From NCBI GenBank assembly GCA_016191785.1, contig JACPVJ010000016.1, forward strand, positions 186,001-250,000: a DNA stretch of 64,000 nt, in the 5' to 3' direction. This stretch comes from Myxococcales bacterium. GTDB lineage: Bacteria > Myxococcota_A > Polyangia > Polyangiales > Polyangiaceae. The notes below the pieces were generated by a model. The model ran no database searches, was not told where the DNA came from, and saw only the letters and a list, made by a program, of their open reading frames with translations. Every line of letters starts with the position of its first letter. Position 1 is the first letter of the stretch. The position numbers were made by a program, and so were the translations under genes. This document shows positions 63,034 to 64,000 of this stretch, one piece after another.

Positions 63034-64000
63034 TCGAGAGGGCGGTGCCCCAGAGCTCGTAGCCCTTGTCGCCCTTCACGAGCTGAAGCGACAAGGCCTT
63101 GCTGCCGGCTGTGACGACCACGCCCTGGCCGGCCTCTTTGCCCGGCGCGGACACCGTCGAGGCGTCGCCCAGGGGGGACAGGTCTTTGTCGAGGACCTGC
63201 ACGCGGACCACGCGCTCGCCGGCCCCGCCCTCGGTCCACTGCAAGAGCCAGCGACCCTCCGGCAGGCCCGCGGCCACCGGCGCGATCGCGTCGCCGCCCG
63301 GGCCACCGGTCGGAACCGAGAAGGCCTTCGCTGCGCTCGGGGTCTCGCCGTGCTTCGAGGTCGCAAGGTGCACGCTCCAGTGCGCGTCGTCGCCGGTCTT
63401 GGCAGCGAAGGCGACCAAGACGGCCGCGTCGCCCGCAGCCACCGTGGGTGTGCCGGCGCGACCGGCCACGTCCACGCTCGCCAGGTCGCTCTTCTTGCTG
63501 CCGTTCGGCTTGACCCAACCCACGCGCACCTTGCCCCCGCTGCGGAAGGTGACGACGTGACCCACGCCGTCGACGCTGGCCACGCGGGCTTCGGTGGCCT
63601 TGTCGTTGGTGACGTCGGACCAGAGCTCTTCCACGGCTCCGGCCTTCGGCTGGCGCACGTAGCCCTTCGGCGTGAAGCCCAGCGTGAACGCGGGCTCGGC
63701 TTCGACGGTGTGGGGCAATCCGAGCGGACCGCCGTCGCGGTCGGCCACGAAGCGCCCGCTCTCGGACGCCACCGGCACCACGCCGATCAGCTTCTTGCCT
63801 GCGGGAGCAGTGAATGCCTGCTCGACCGCGAGGCTCTCGAGGTCGACCATGATTCCCAGGCCAGAGGTCTCGGCGGTCGCGAAGCCGACCGCGACCTTTC
63901 CGCCGCGAGTTGCCACGTAGGGCGGAACGCTCAGCTGGATCGCCGGCGAGAGACTGGTCGAGGCCTTCGAGACCGTGATGCTGGGCGTGGCCTTGGCGGG
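63026..64000 (-). CDS. Repetitive beta-rich protein, C-terminal part (start outside window)
   Basis: The frame stays open to base 64000, so the start is beyond the window; 324 codons are visible. The sequence has recurrent blades such as TRGGKVAVGFATAETSGLGIMVDL, GVGHVVTFRSGGKVRVGWV and EGRWLLQWTEGGAGERVVRVQVLD, compatible with a beta-propeller. No Cys, enzyme motif or membrane segment is visible in this part. Function unknown. Confidence 0.65.
   Translation of the reverse strand, partial: PAKATPSITVSKASTSLSPAIQLSVPPYVATRGGKVAVGFATAETSGLGIMVDLESLAVEQAFTAPAGKKLIGVVPVASESGRFVADRDGGPLGLPHTVEAEPAFTLGFTPKGYVRQPKAGAVEELWSDVTNDKATEARVASVDGVGHVVTFRSGGKVRVGWVKPNGSKKSDLASVDVAGRAGTPTVAAGDAAVLVAFAAKTGDDAHWSVHLATSKHGETPSAAKAFSVPTGGPGGDAIAPVAAGLPEGRWLLQWTEGGAGERVVRVQVLDKDLSPLGDASTVSAPGKEAGQGVVVTAGSKALSLQLVKGDKGYELWGTALSIK

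Overview
This window reads as chromosomal DNA of a high-GC myxobacterium, most likely from the Sorangiineae/Polyangiales side of the Myxococcota. That placement is inferred from three things: the strong G/C bias at third codon positions, the many secreted lipoproteins with Gly/Ser- or Ala/Pro-rich linkers, and the families present (PP2C and Ser/Thr kinase signalling, an AgmX/TonB-C-like protein, a PilT paralogue, and an ElbD-like ether-lipid enzyme). No rRNA, tRNA, CRISPR array, insertion sequence, prophage or plasmid origin was seen. Coding density is very high and every gene-free gap is shorter than 300 bases.

Layout. 1-4.8 kb: end of a HAD phosphatase gene, a LarA-like protein and a DUF1800/DUF1501 export pair. 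4.8-10.3 kb: surface lipoproteins, an internally duplicated membrane protein and a truncated kinase gene. 10.4-16.6 kb: a lipid operon with a giant five-domain ElbD-like enzyme (reductase, acyl ligase, ACP, acyltransferase, SCP2), an SDR epimerase and a lone NFACT-R protein. 16.6-21.8 kb: an S1-domain protein, a Cys-rich repeat lipoprotein, a small secreted protein and a SprT-like protease. 21.9-25.5 kb: a translationally coupled operon of membrane Ser/Thr kinase, a MurE-like ligase without the UDP-binding domain and a Pro-rich lipoprotein, closed by a clear terminator. 25.6-30.3 kb: a methionine operon, where an ArsR-methyltransferase regulator precedes metH, with a promoter and a perfect inverted repeat overlapping the regulator's start codon.

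30.3-37.6 kb: a YHS-like lipoprotein, a barrel-like protein, a fatty-acid desaturase, a PilT paralogue, a GH31 glycosidase and a TonB-C-like lipoprotein. 37.6-42.2 kb: a decayed alpha/beta hydrolase, an ECF sigma factor fused to a zinc finger, and a coupled NAD operon (nadE, NrtR-like Nudix regulator, HD hydrolase). 42.2-47.2 kb: an L,D-transpeptidase divergent from mutH, a CBS protein, an extensin-like lipoprotein and a radical SAM enzyme. 47.2-50.4 kb: a thioredoxin-like lipoprotein, a PP2C phosphatase and a TruD-TerB fusion. 50.4-64 kb: a patatin, DUF4846 protein, several large lipoproteins (one with a CxxCH site, one pairing a transglutaminase-elicitor domain with two somatomedin-B-like domains), an AttH/CrtC-like protein, an M20 amidohydrolase, a coiled-coil lipoprotein, a CreD-like membrane protein and a truncated final gene.

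Two themes run through the window. First, about eighteen of some fifty genes encode predicted lipoproteins, so much of the region equips the cell envelope. Second, many genes that are first in their transcript carry a TAnnnT hexamer only 5-10 bases before the start codon, which suggests widespread leaderless or nearly leaderless transcripts. ATGA or GTGA overlaps couple the operons internally.
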